Positions 7,289 to 14,481 of a stretch of DNA of 46,220 bases are shown piece after piece. How positions within the stretch are numbered: position 1 is the stretch's first letter; each line of letters begins with the position of its first letter. The position numbers and the translations under genes are program-made. The notes under the pieces were generated by a model. The model saw only the letters and a program-made list of their open reading frames with translations, was not told the DNA's origin and searched no databases. Source of the stretch: Opitutaceae bacterium (GTDB taxonomy: Bacteria > Verrucomicrobiota > Verrucomicrobiia > Opitutales > Opitutaceae). The DNA lies in the NCBI GenBank assembly GCA_005792355.1, contig SXSC01000193.1, forward strand, positions 1-46,220. Reading direction: 5' to 3'.

Positions 7289-8047
7289 ATGGACTTCGGC
7301 ATCTTCCGCGCTTTCAAACGCATCTTCGTCTACCTCGGCCTGCTGGCTGAACAGGCCACCGAAACCGATGCCATCAACCAGGCGATGGTTGAACGCGGCA
7401 TCCGCGACGCCAAGGCCAAGGCCGAAAAGGCCCACTACGCCAACGGCCAGCTCGCGGGCCAGGTCGCACTGCTCAAGGATCAAGTGAAGCGGCAGGAGCG
7501 CCAGAAGGCCGAGCTGCAAGGCCTCCTCCAAGCCGCCGCCGCCGCCAACGACGAAGGCAACGGCGCGCACTTCGCCGAGGAACTCGGCGCGATCGAAAAT
7601 GAAATCACAGAAAACCGGGCTCAGCTCGAAAACCTCGAGGCCCTCTACAAGCAGAACACCGAGATCATCGCGAACAGCCTGCGCGAGATTCAGAAATTCC
7701 AGCGCGAGTTCGAGGCGGTGAAGGCGAAGGTCGCCGTCGGCCGTTCGCTCGAAAACCTCGCCGGCATGATGAAGGGCTCGATCTCCGAGCTGCAGGGCAT
7801 GGTGGGCGGCGAGTTGGGCCAGTCGATGCAGCAGCTCCGGCAGTCGGCCGCCGGCGGCGAGGGCCAGATGCGCGCCACCCTCGACCTCGCCAAGGAAATG
7901 GGCTCCTCGATCCAGCGCCAGCAGGAGATGAGAAAAGCCCGCGGCGCGATGCTCTTCAAAGAGTATCAGAAAAAAATGGGCATGGTACAGCCCGCCACCA
8001 CCGCGACGCCCGCCGCCGCACCCGAACGCCAGAAAATCGCCGAGTAA
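7289..8047 (+). CDS. PspA/IM30-like coiled-coil protein
   Basis: 252 residues. After a short amphipathic start (FGIFRAFKRIFVYLGLL) comes an almost continuous helical coiled coil (about 25-215) with many Glu, Lys, Gln and Ala, and no signal peptide. This layout matches PspA/Vipp1 proteins, which coat the cytoplasmic face of stressed membranes, although sequence identity to classical PspA cannot be judged by eye. The Pro/Ala-rich tail (PATTATPAAAPE) is unstructured. It follows the VWA gene by 35 nt and is separated from the next gene by a repeat-filled gap. It is probably a membrane-stress scaffold of the cassette. Confidence 0.7.
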   Translation: MDFGIFRAFKRIFVYLGLLAEQATETDAINQAMVERGIRDAKAKAEKAHYANGQLAGQVALLKDQVKRQERQKAELQGLLQAAAAANDEGNGAHFAEELGAIENEITENRAQLENLEALYKQNTEIIANSLREIQKFQREFEAVKAKVAVGRSLENLAGMMKGSISELQGMVGGELGQSMQQLRQSAAGGEGQMRATLDLAKEMGSSIQRQQEMRKARGAMLFKEYQKKMGMVQPATTATPAAAPERQKIAE

Positions 8048-8158
8048 CGCAGCGACCAAAGACCAAAGAACCAAGGGACCAGGAGGCAGCGGACCGCTCG
8101 TCCATTTCTGTCGCCGCCTCATGCCTCATGGTCCCGTGGTCCCTTAGTCCCCTCCTTC
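8048..8158. repeat. Word-like intergenic repeat with inverted halves
   Basis: The gap is built from the words GACCAAA, GAACCAA, GGGACCA on the left and GGTCCC, TGGTCCCTTAGTCCC on the right. AAGGGACCA (8073-8081) pairs perfectly with TGGTCCCTT (8137-8145), so the RNA can form a long-loop hairpin. It lies inside the cassette, between two co-directional genes. Confidence 0.6.
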
Positions 8159-8159
8159 C

Positions 8160-9833
8160 ATGACTGCCCGCGGAAAATTCATCCTCACCCTCGTCATCCT
8201 CGCGATCGCCGGACTTGGTAGTTACAAGTGGTGGTCGCGTTTCATGCCCGCCCAGGCGGGCAAAGCGGCGGCGACCACGGCCGCCACCTCCGGCTCGGCG
8301 ACCACGGCCAAAGCGGCCAAGCTCGATACCGCTGATTTCGTCGCCCCGCTTTCTTCGTGCCCGTTGCTCCCGCCCGCCGGGACTTTCGTGCCCAAGGACA
8401 ACACCCTCGATCTCGAGTTGAGCGAATACCCGGGCTACGCCGGCATCATCGTGGCGAACGGCGGACTCGAACCCACCGAGAACTCCGTGTTCTTCCGCAA
8501 ACACGGCTTCAAGGTGCGCATCAAGCTGAGCGAAGAGGAGAGCTGGCCCGCGCTGAACACCGGCCGCATCGCCGCCGCCGCCACGACGGTCGATGTGCTC
8601 ACCGCGTATTGCCGCAACTTCCAAGTCCTCGCCCCCGTGCAAATTGGTTTCTCGCGCGGGGCGGACGGCATCGTCGTCCGCAAGGAGATCCGCCGGATCA
8701 ACGACCTCAAAGGCCGCACCCTCGTCACCTCGCAATTCAACGAGTCGGATTTTTTCATCCGCTACCTTACCCAGGAGGCCGGGCTCGGCGTGCACATGCT
8801 CGCCACCCCGGGCGAGACGCCGAAACCGGACAAGATCAATCTGCTCTTCGCGGTCGACGCCTTCGTCGCCGGCGATCTTTTCCTCAAGGAACTGAAATCC
8901 GGCGGGCAACGGCTGGCCGGTTGTGTCACCTGGTCGCCCAAGACGACCGATATCGTCGACGCCAGCAACGGCGCCGCGGTGCTGCTGACGACGAACAAAA
9001 ACCTGCTGATCATCGCCGACATTCTCGTCGTGAACAAGGGTCTCGCGCAGGCCAATCCCAAAATGGTCGCCGGCCTTGTCGCCGGCATCCTCGAAGGCAA
9101 TCGCCTCGTGCGCGACAACGCGGAGCCGCACCTCGACCTGATTGGCCGGACGTTCAAGTGGGATCGCGCGAAAACCCAGGGCGGGCTCGCCAAGGTCCAC
9201 CTCTCGAATCTCCCCGAGAATCTCGCGTTTTACTCCGGAGCGATCGACGCCGCCGGCAGTTTCGCCGGCATCTACTCCTCCGCCACCCTCGCCTACGGCT
9301 CGCTCATCGACGTGCCCGTCGACGCCGATCGCTACATGGACGCCACGCACCTCACGGCCTTGCAGGCCGCGGGGGCCTTCGCCGGCCAACAAATCGCCAT
9401 CGTGCCGATTCGCAGCCACGCCCGCGGGGCGCTCGAGGGCGATCCGCTGCTCACGAAAGATATCCGGTTTCTCTTCGAACCCAACTCCACCAAGCTTGAC
9501 CTGTCGCATCAGGCCAACCTCACCGCACTCGAATCGATCCAGCGCCTGCTGAAGGTCAGCCCCGGCTCGACCATTTTGCTGCGCGGCCACGTCGACAACG
9601 CCATGATCGAGAATTTTCGCAAACAGGGCGGCGAGACGTTCGTGCGCCAGATGGCGCTCAAGGCGATGGAGCTCTCGAAAACCCGGGCCACCGAAATCCG
9701 CTCCGTGCTCGTCAGCCGGCTCGCCGTGCAAGCCGCCCGGCTCGAGACCGTCGGCCGCGGCTGGGAAGAACCGGCCGGCACCGATGCGGAGAAGAACCGC
9801 CGCGTCGAAGTCCAGTGGTTTACGGTGGAGTGA
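8160..9833 (+). CDS. Substrate-binding protein fused to an OmpA peptidoglycan-binding domain
   Basis: 557 residues. An N-terminal membrane anchor (FILTLVILAIAGLGSY) is followed by a low-complexity Ala/Thr linker. Residues about 70-420 look like an ABC-transporter-type periplasmic binding domain of the NMT1/PBP type II fold (YPGYAGIIVANGGL, then DLKGRTLVTSQFNESDFFIR). Residues about 435-557 look like an OmpA/MotB domain (FEPNSTKLD, LLRGHVDN, the final KNRRVEVQW), which normally grips peptidoglycan. The fusion would hold a ligand sensor between inner membrane and cell wall. No ABC permease or ATPase lies nearby, so sensing rather than import is the better guess. The ligand is unknown. Confidence 0.8.
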   Translation: MTARGKFILTLVILAIAGLGSYKWWSRFMPAQAGKAAATTAATSGSATTAKAAKLDTADFVAPLSSCPLLPPAGTFVPKDNTLDLELSEYPGYAGIIVANGGLEPTENSVFFRKHGFKVRIKLSEEESWPALNTGRIAAAATTVDVLTAYCRNFQVLAPVQIGFSRGADGIVVRKEIRRINDLKGRTLVTSQFNESDFFIRYLTQEAGLGVHMLATPGETPKPDKINLLFAVDAFVAGDLFLKELKSGGQRLAGCVTWSPKTTDIVDASNGAAVLLTTNKNLLIIADILVVNKGLAQANPKMVAGLVAGILEGNRLVRDNAEPHLDLIGRTFKWDRAKTQGGLAKVHLSNLPENLAFYSGAIDAAGSFAGIYSSATLAYGSLIDVPVDADRYMDATHLTALQAAGAFAGQQIAIVPIRSHARGALEGDPLLTKDIRFLFEPNSTKLDLSHQANLTALESIQRLLKVSPGSTILLRGHVDNAMIENFRKQGGETFVRQMALKAMELSKTRATEIRSVLVSRLAVQAARLETVGRGWEEPAGTDAEKNRRVEVQWFTVE

Positions 9834-9840
9834 CGATGGA

Positions 9841-9965
9841 GCATGACCAGTGTCCAAGGCCCAATGTCCAAGGCCCGAAGCCAAACGTCCAAGGTCCAAT
9901 GACGCATTGCCACCGCGCGGAGGATGCTCATTCATTGGTCATTGGACCTTGGTCATTGGTCATTA
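9841..9965. repeat. GTCCAAGG/ATTGGTC word repeat forming a long hairpin
   Basis: Left half: repeats of GTCCAAGGCCCAAT and related words. Right half: CATTGGTCATTGGACC and TTGGTCATTGGTCATT. The 15 bp at 9889-9903 (CCAAGGTCCAATGAC) pair perfectly with 9938-9952. The final ATTGGTCATTAA word touches the start codon of the next gene, so a hairpin could mask its ribosome site. Confidence 0.75.
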
Positions 9966-9966
9966 A

Positions 9967-10899
9967 ATGCCTCCCAACTACCGCCGCGCTTTTTGGACCA
10001 GCCGCCACCATTTGTGGCTCGCGCTCCTCACCCTCGGCCTCGGCTTCGCCAGTGGTGAGCCGCTCGCGCTGATCGCCGGCGCCACGATCTACGCACTGGG
10101 GCTCGTTTACCTGCCGGACAGCGGATTTTTCCGCCGCGCGATCGATGCACTGGAAGGCGCGACCCGCGACTCGAGCGCCGCCGCCCAACTCGCGGCGTTT
10201 CAGCAGCAGCAGGAATCGCAGCTTGCCCGTCTCTCCACCGGGCGCCAGAGCCGCCACCAACAGCTCGTCGCGGTGTGTCGCGACATCGAGGAGGCCTCCG
10301 CCGAGGCCGAGGGCCCGGCGGCCCTCGATGTTTCGACCCGCGGCCAGAAGCTCTCCGAACTCAGCTGGACCTACCTGCGCATGCTCTCAGTCGAGCAGTC
10401 GCTCGAGGTTTACCTCGAAACCGAGCGCAAGGAAAAGCTGCCCGCCGCCGTGTCCACCCTCGAGTCCGAGGCGCAGACGCTCGCCGCCGAAATCGCCGCG
10501 CTGAAGGCGACCGCCTCGAACCCCGCCATGCTCACGGGCAAGGAGCGCCTCCTCACCTCGCGCCTGGATCGCCTCGACACGTTGCGGCAGCGCCTCCGCC
10601 GCATCGAGCAGGCCGAGACCAACCATGACCTCATCGCCTCGGAGCAGGAACGCCTCGTGGAGCAGGTGAAGCTCATCCGCGCCGACGCGATCGCCTCGAA
10701 GAACGCCGACACCCTCACCGCCCGCATCGATCTCAGCATCGAACATCTCGCCTCGACCAACCGCTGGCTCTCCGAGCTCGCGGACTTCAAGGACCTCACC
10801 GTCCAGATGCCACCCCTGCCGGCACGAGCCGCCGCAGGGCCGCCGGCGGTCCCATCACGCCAGCCGCACCCTGAATCCCGTTCGCGCACGTCGTCCTGA
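9967..10899 (+). CDS. Membrane-anchored coiled-coil protein of the cassette
   Basis: 310 residues. Two hydrophobic segments near the N-terminus (about 14-30 and 33-50: LWLALLTLGLGFASG and LALIAGATIYALGLVYL) are followed by a long helical region rich in Gln, Glu, Arg and Leu (about 60-285), then a Pro-rich tail. The protein should sit in the inner membrane with a large cytoplasmic coiled coil, a natural partner for the PspA-like protein and the AAA ATPase beside it. No named family is recognised. There is no clear Shine-Dalgarno sequence; the preceding bases belong to the ATTGGTC repeat. Confidence 0.75.
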   Translation: MPPNYRRAFWTSRHHLWLALLTLGLGFASGEPLALIAGATIYALGLVYLPDSGFFRRAIDALEGATRDSSAAAQLAAFQQQQESQLARLSTGRQSRHQQLVAVCRDIEEASAEAEGPAALDVSTRGQKLSELSWTYLRMLSVEQSLEVYLETERKEKLPAAVSTLESEAQTLAAEIAALKATASNPAMLTGKERLLTSRLDRLDTLRQRLRRIEQAETNHDLIASEQERLVEQVKLIRADAIASKNADTLTARIDLSIEHLASTNRWLSELADFKDLTVQMPPLPARAAAGPPAVPSRQPHPESRSRTSS

Positions 10900-10905
10900 C
10901 CACGC

Positions 10906-10976
10906 GCCGTCCGCCGTCTGAAATCCCAAATGATAGATGACCGATTCTAGATTCTAGATTTCCGTCCCCGCTCCCC
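10906..10976. repeat. Short GATTCTAGATT word repeat
   Basis: The gap before the AAA gene carries CGCCGTCCGCCGTCTG, then TGATAGATGACC and the tandem GATTCTAGATTCTAGATT. It is of the same word-like kind as the neighbouring gaps but with a different word. Confidence 0.5.
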
Positions 10977-12764
10977 ATGTCTTCCGCCGCCACTCCCCCT
11001 GCCTCCACCCGCGCCGCCCTGCCCGCCTGGGCGGCCGAACTCGCCCGCCTCTGGAATGGCGGCGCCCACAGCCTTTTTCTCCTGCACGGAAACATCTTCG
11101 ACCTCTTCCCGATCCGCCTTGGGGAGCGCGCCGAATTTGCTCCGCTCAACCCGTTCCTCACGCGCCGGCTCTTTCCCGACCGCGGCTGCCTGATGTTTTA
11201 CGACATCGGCGAGGGCCTCACTTTCGCCACGCCCGCGATGCAGACGCGTTTCTTCGAGTGGCTCCGCATTTACGACGAGGTCGAGCACACCGACTTCCAT
11301 CAGCAGGGCCCGCCGCGCGCGTTTGGCCAGCTCGCACCGTTGCTCCGTCGCTTCTTCCTTCACGCCGCCGACGAAAAGAAATCCGCCGATCGCGGCGTCA
11401 CGCTCGTCATCGGATTTCCCGAGAAACTCGTCCCCGCCGCCGAGGAAGCCAGCGCCAGCGTCGATGAACGCATGGCACTCGTCACCCTGCTGCGGTGGTC
11501 CGCCACCCCCGAGTTTCAGCTCGGCGACATCGGCATCATGCTCGTCACCGAGACCGCCGCCGAACTCCACGCCGACCTTGTGCAACATCCGCACATCGCC
11601 AGCGTGCGCCTGCCGCTGCCTGACCTCGCCCAACGCCGGCAATTTCTCGATGCCGACTGGATCGACCAGCAGGCGCGTGGCCCCAAACTCGCCGACCCCG
11701 GCCATCTCCCTCCCGACGATCTCGCGCGCCGCACCTCCGGTCTTTCGCTCCTGCGCATCGAGCAGCTCATCGTCACCGCCCTCCGCGCCGGCGAAAAGCT
11801 CACCGTCGATCTCGTGAGCGCAAGCAAGCGCCGGCTCATCGAGGACTACTGCCAGGGCCTCGTGCGCTTCAAGGATCCGCGCCCCGGCGTCTCGCTCGAC
11901 CACGTCGCCACGCACACCGCAGCCAAGGCCCGCCTGCGCGAGCTTGCCTGGCTCATCCGCCACCAGAAGGACGACGTGCTCGAACGCGGCGTGCTCGTTC
12001 CCGGCCGCGTCGGCGTCGGAAAATCCTTTCTGATCGACTGCTTCGCAAGCGAGTGTGGCCTGCCCGTGCTCGAGATGGGGGAATTTCGCTCCAAGTGGGT
12101 CGGGGAGACCGAGCGTCAGCAGGCGCGCATTCTCCTCACGATTCGCGCGCTCGGCCCCGTGATCGTCGTGGTCGACGAAGCCGACGCCGTCTTTGGCAAC
12201 CGCAGCGCCGACGGCGACAGCGGCGTCTCCAGCCGCGTCTTCGCCGCGTTTGCCGCGCATTTGGGCGACTCCTCGCTGCGCGGCCGCGAGCTCTGGATCG
12301 CGATGACCTCGCGCCCGGACCTGCTCTCGATCGATCTGAAACGCCAGGGTCGCTTCGGCCTGTGCGTGCCACTCTTCGCCGCGCAAAACGCCGAAGAGGT
12401 GGTGGAGCTCTTCACCGTGCTCGCCCGCGTTCGGAAGATCACGTTGACCGCCGAGATTCTCGCCTACGTGCGCACCGAGCTCGGCGCCCGCGCGCTGACC
12501 GGCAGCGACGTCGAGGCCATCATGGTGCGGGCGAAGGAGCGCGCCGTGCTGGCGTCGCGCGACGCCGACGTGCAGCTCGGTGACCTGCGGGATGCGGTCG
12601 ATGCGTTCATCGATCCGCTCGACCCCGATCTCCTCGCGCTGCAGGAACTGGCGGCCGTGCTGGCCTGCTCCGATCGCCGCTTCCTTCCGGAGAAATTCCG
12701 CACCACCGCCCGCGCCGAGCTCAACGCCGCGTACGCTCTGGCCCGCCGCGCCGTGCGGACGTAA
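10977..12764 (+). CDS. AAA+ ATPase, last gene of the cassette
   Basis: 595 residues. The N-terminal half (about 1-280) is a distinct domain beginning with a short motif (LFLLHGNIFDLFP) that recalls AAA proteins acting on envelope or gas-vesicle partners. The classical AAA+ core follows: Walker A GRVGVGKS at about 343-350, Walker B VIVVVDEADAVFG at about 395-407, sensor-type TSRPDLL, and an Arg-finger region (LKRQGRFG). The C-terminus is helical. Such ATPases remodel protein complexes, and a VWA partner is typical of several AAA/VWA pairs. It is probably the motor of this five-gene unit. Likely cytoplasmic, with no membrane segment. Confidence 0.85.
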   Translation: MSSAATPPASTRAALPAWAAELARLWNGGAHSLFLLHGNIFDLFPIRLGERAEFAPLNPFLTRRLFPDRGCLMFYDIGEGLTFATPAMQTRFFEWLRIYDEVEHTDFHQQGPPRAFGQLAPLLRRFFLHAADEKKSADRGVTLVIGFPEKLVPAAEEASASVDERMALVTLLRWSATPEFQLGDIGIMLVTETAAELHADLVQHPHIASVRLPLPDLAQRRQFLDADWIDQQARGPKLADPGHLPPDDLARRTSGLSLLRIEQLIVTALRAGEKLTVDLVSASKRRLIEDYCQGLVRFKDPRPGVSLDHVATHTAAKARLRELAWLIRHQKDDVLERGVLVPGRVGVGKSFLIDCFASECGLPVLEMGEFRSKWVGETERQQARILLTIRALGPVIVVVDEADAVFGNRSADGDSGVSSRVFAAFAAHLGDSSLRGRELWIAMTSRPDLLSIDLKRQGRFGLCVPLFAAQNAEEVVELFTVLARVRKITLTAEILAYVRTELGARALTGSDVEAIMVRAKERAVLASRDADVQLGDLRDAVDAFIDPLDPDLLALQELAAVLACSDRRFLPEKFRTTARAELNAAYALARRAVRT

Positions 12765-12994
12765 CCCGGATATTTCGCACCGCGGCCTGCGGCCGCAACC
12801 GAAGAAATCGAACCGCTGGTCACAAGTTCACTGAGGCCCGGCAGGAGGTCGCAGAGAATACCACCGGAAATGAACGCCCGCTTTTCTGCTCGGTGGCCTC
12901 TCTCTTCTCTCCGTGATCTCTGTGACATTAAATCGTCTCAACCAGGATTAAAGTGGATCTATCGCCGCGCACTGCGGCACGCGGGCCGCAACCA
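12765..12994. other. Intergenic region: hairpin and CTCTGTGA word repeat
   Basis: GCGGCC-TGC-GGCCGC (12782-12796) forms a 6-bp hairpin 18 bp after the AAA stop, but no T tract follows, so it is a weak terminator candidate. From about 12825 to 12950 the words TCACTGAGG, GTCGCAGAGAA on the left and CTCTCTTCTCTCCGTGATCT, CTGTGACATTAAA on the right are loosely inverted copies of each other. No gene is supported here. Confidence 0.5.
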
Positions 12995-13447
12995 TCAGTC
13001 TGGCCGCTTGCGTTCGGTGAGCACCACGGGCTTGGGCGGCACCACCGCCGCCGGTGTCTTGAATTCCAGTCTGCGGCCATCGGGATCGCGCACGAAGAGG
13101 CTCCTGCCTCCGTGGACCCATGTCGTCTCGCGCTCGATCGGCACCGCGCGCTTTTCGAACCACTTCTTCCAAGTGTCGTAGCCTTCGCTCGGAACCGAAA
13201 ACGTGAGGGCCTCCGCGGAATCGCTTTCGGCCGGCGACGTCATCGGCGCGATGGAACCGTCGCGCTTCACGAGCGTCAGCACTCCGCCGTCGCCCGCATC
13301 GAACTCCGCATACCGCCCGGGGTCGCCATCGCGCGCCTCGAGTCGCAGACATTTCCCATAAAATTCGGCCGCCCGCTCCACATCCGCGACCAGCAGGACC
13401 GTCTGAGATCCTCCTTCGATGCGCGGAATTGAGGGGCGTTTTCGCAT
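12995..13447 (-). CDS. VOC-fold (glyoxalase/bleomycin-resistance-like) protein
   Basis: 150 residues from the ATG at 13447. The pattern is that of a single vicinal-oxygen-chelate domain: a start strand ending in QTVLLVADVERAAEFYGKCL, a middle LTFSV, and the typical ending SLFVRDPDGRRLEF. Members bind a metal and act on, or sequester, small organic molecules. The substrate cannot be told from the sequence. Longer upstream frames exist but add no VOC-like sequence. The gene is transcribed away from the TPR gene, with about 200 bp between the two starts. Confidence 0.85.
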   Translation of the reverse strand: MRKRPSIPRIEGGSQTVLLVADVERAAEFYGKCLRLEARDGDPGRYAEFDAGDGGVLTLVKRDGSIAPMTSPAESDSAEALTFSVPSEGYDTWKKWFEKRAVPIERETTWVHGGRSLFVRDPDGRRLEFKTPAAVVPPKPVVLTERKRPD

Positions 13448-13651
13448 GGCGTCCCACCAACGTGCCGACGGCGACCGGCGAAGCAAAATTATTTCCCACC
13501 ACCGGGCCGCTGCCCACGTGCTGCCCCTGCGAGCATTCTTGGACGGATCACGGTATTGCAGTCCGGCCGCGTCCGCGCCAGATTGCCGCATGGCCCCCTC
13601 CCTCCTTCATCTGCTGCACCCGGCGGGACCGTTCGCGCGTAAAATACCCCG

Positions 13652-14422
13652 ATGAACCGCCTCCGTTGCCTCACCACCATCGCCACCGTTCTGCTGGCGT
13701 CGAGCGGTGCGTTCGCCGCCGCGGCTGCCGGCGATCTGATGCGCGAGGGCCTCGTCGCCGAGACCCGGCTCGACACCCGGCGCGCCTTGGAACTCTTTCT
13801 CCAAGCGGAGCAGGCGCGCCCCGACGATCCAGTGCTGCTGCAAAAAATCGCCCGCCAATATTCCGATCTGGTGGTGGACCTGCCGACCGAGGCCGAAAAA
13901 AAGGCCTCCGTCGAACGCGCCCTCGCCTACTCGCGTCGGGCCGTCGTCCTCGCGCCGCGCAACGCGGAAAACGTGATCTCCGTCGCCATTTGTCTGGGCA
14001 AGCTCGCGTTGTACAGTGGCACCAACGACAAGGTGCGGTACTCCCGTCTCATGCACGAGGCGGCCGAGCGGGCCCTCGCGCTCAATCCCAGCTATGCCTG
14101 GGCGCATCACTTGATCGGCCGCTGGCATCATGAAGTCGCCACGCTCGGGGTCGCGTCGCGCCTCGTTGTAAAGATTTTCTACGGCGGCCTGCCGGCGGCC
14201 TCGACCGCCGAGGCCATCCGGCACCTCCGGAACGCGGTCGAGCTCGAACCCGGGCAGCTCGCGCACCATCTCGAACTCGGCTTTGCCTACGCCGCCGCCG
14301 GCCAGCCCGCCGAGGCCCGCGCGGCGTTTGCCACCGGCCTGGCCCTGCCCTCGCGCGAGAAACACGACGAATCGGCGAAGGCGCGGGCGCGCGCGGCCCT
14401 CGCGAAGCTGGAGCAGAGTTAA
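13652..14422 (+). CDS. Secreted TPR protein
   Basis: 256 residues with a signal peptide (MNRLRCLTTIATVLLASSGAFAAAAAG), then helical repeats of the tetratricopeptide kind. Clear repeat-like units include ALELFLQAEQARPDDPVLL, the ALALNPSYAWAHHLIGRWHHE stretch and the AAAGQPAEARAAFATGLAL segment. The conserved NPSYAWAHHLIGRW block resembles bacterial relatives of the 'regulator of microtubule dynamics' TPR family. It should be periplasmic and act in protein-protein contacts. Nothing in the neighbourhood tells the partner. The end lies 59 bp from the convergent TonB receptor gene. Confidence 0.8.
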   Translation: MNRLRCLTTIATVLLASSGAFAAAAAGDLMREGLVAETRLDTRRALELFLQAEQARPDDPVLLQKIARQYSDLVVDLPTEAEKKASVERALAYSRRAVVLAPRNAENVISVAICLGKLALYSGTNDKVRYSRLMHEAAERALALNPSYAWAHHLIGRWHHEVATLGVASRLVVKIFYGGLPAASTAEAIRHLRNAVELEPGQLAHHLELGFAYAAAGQPAEARAAFATGLALPSREKHDESAKARARAALAKLEQS

Positions 14423-14481
14423 ACCAATTCCGATCGGATTGAACTCACCCCGCCGATAGGTTTGAGACACGCCTCGCCGGT

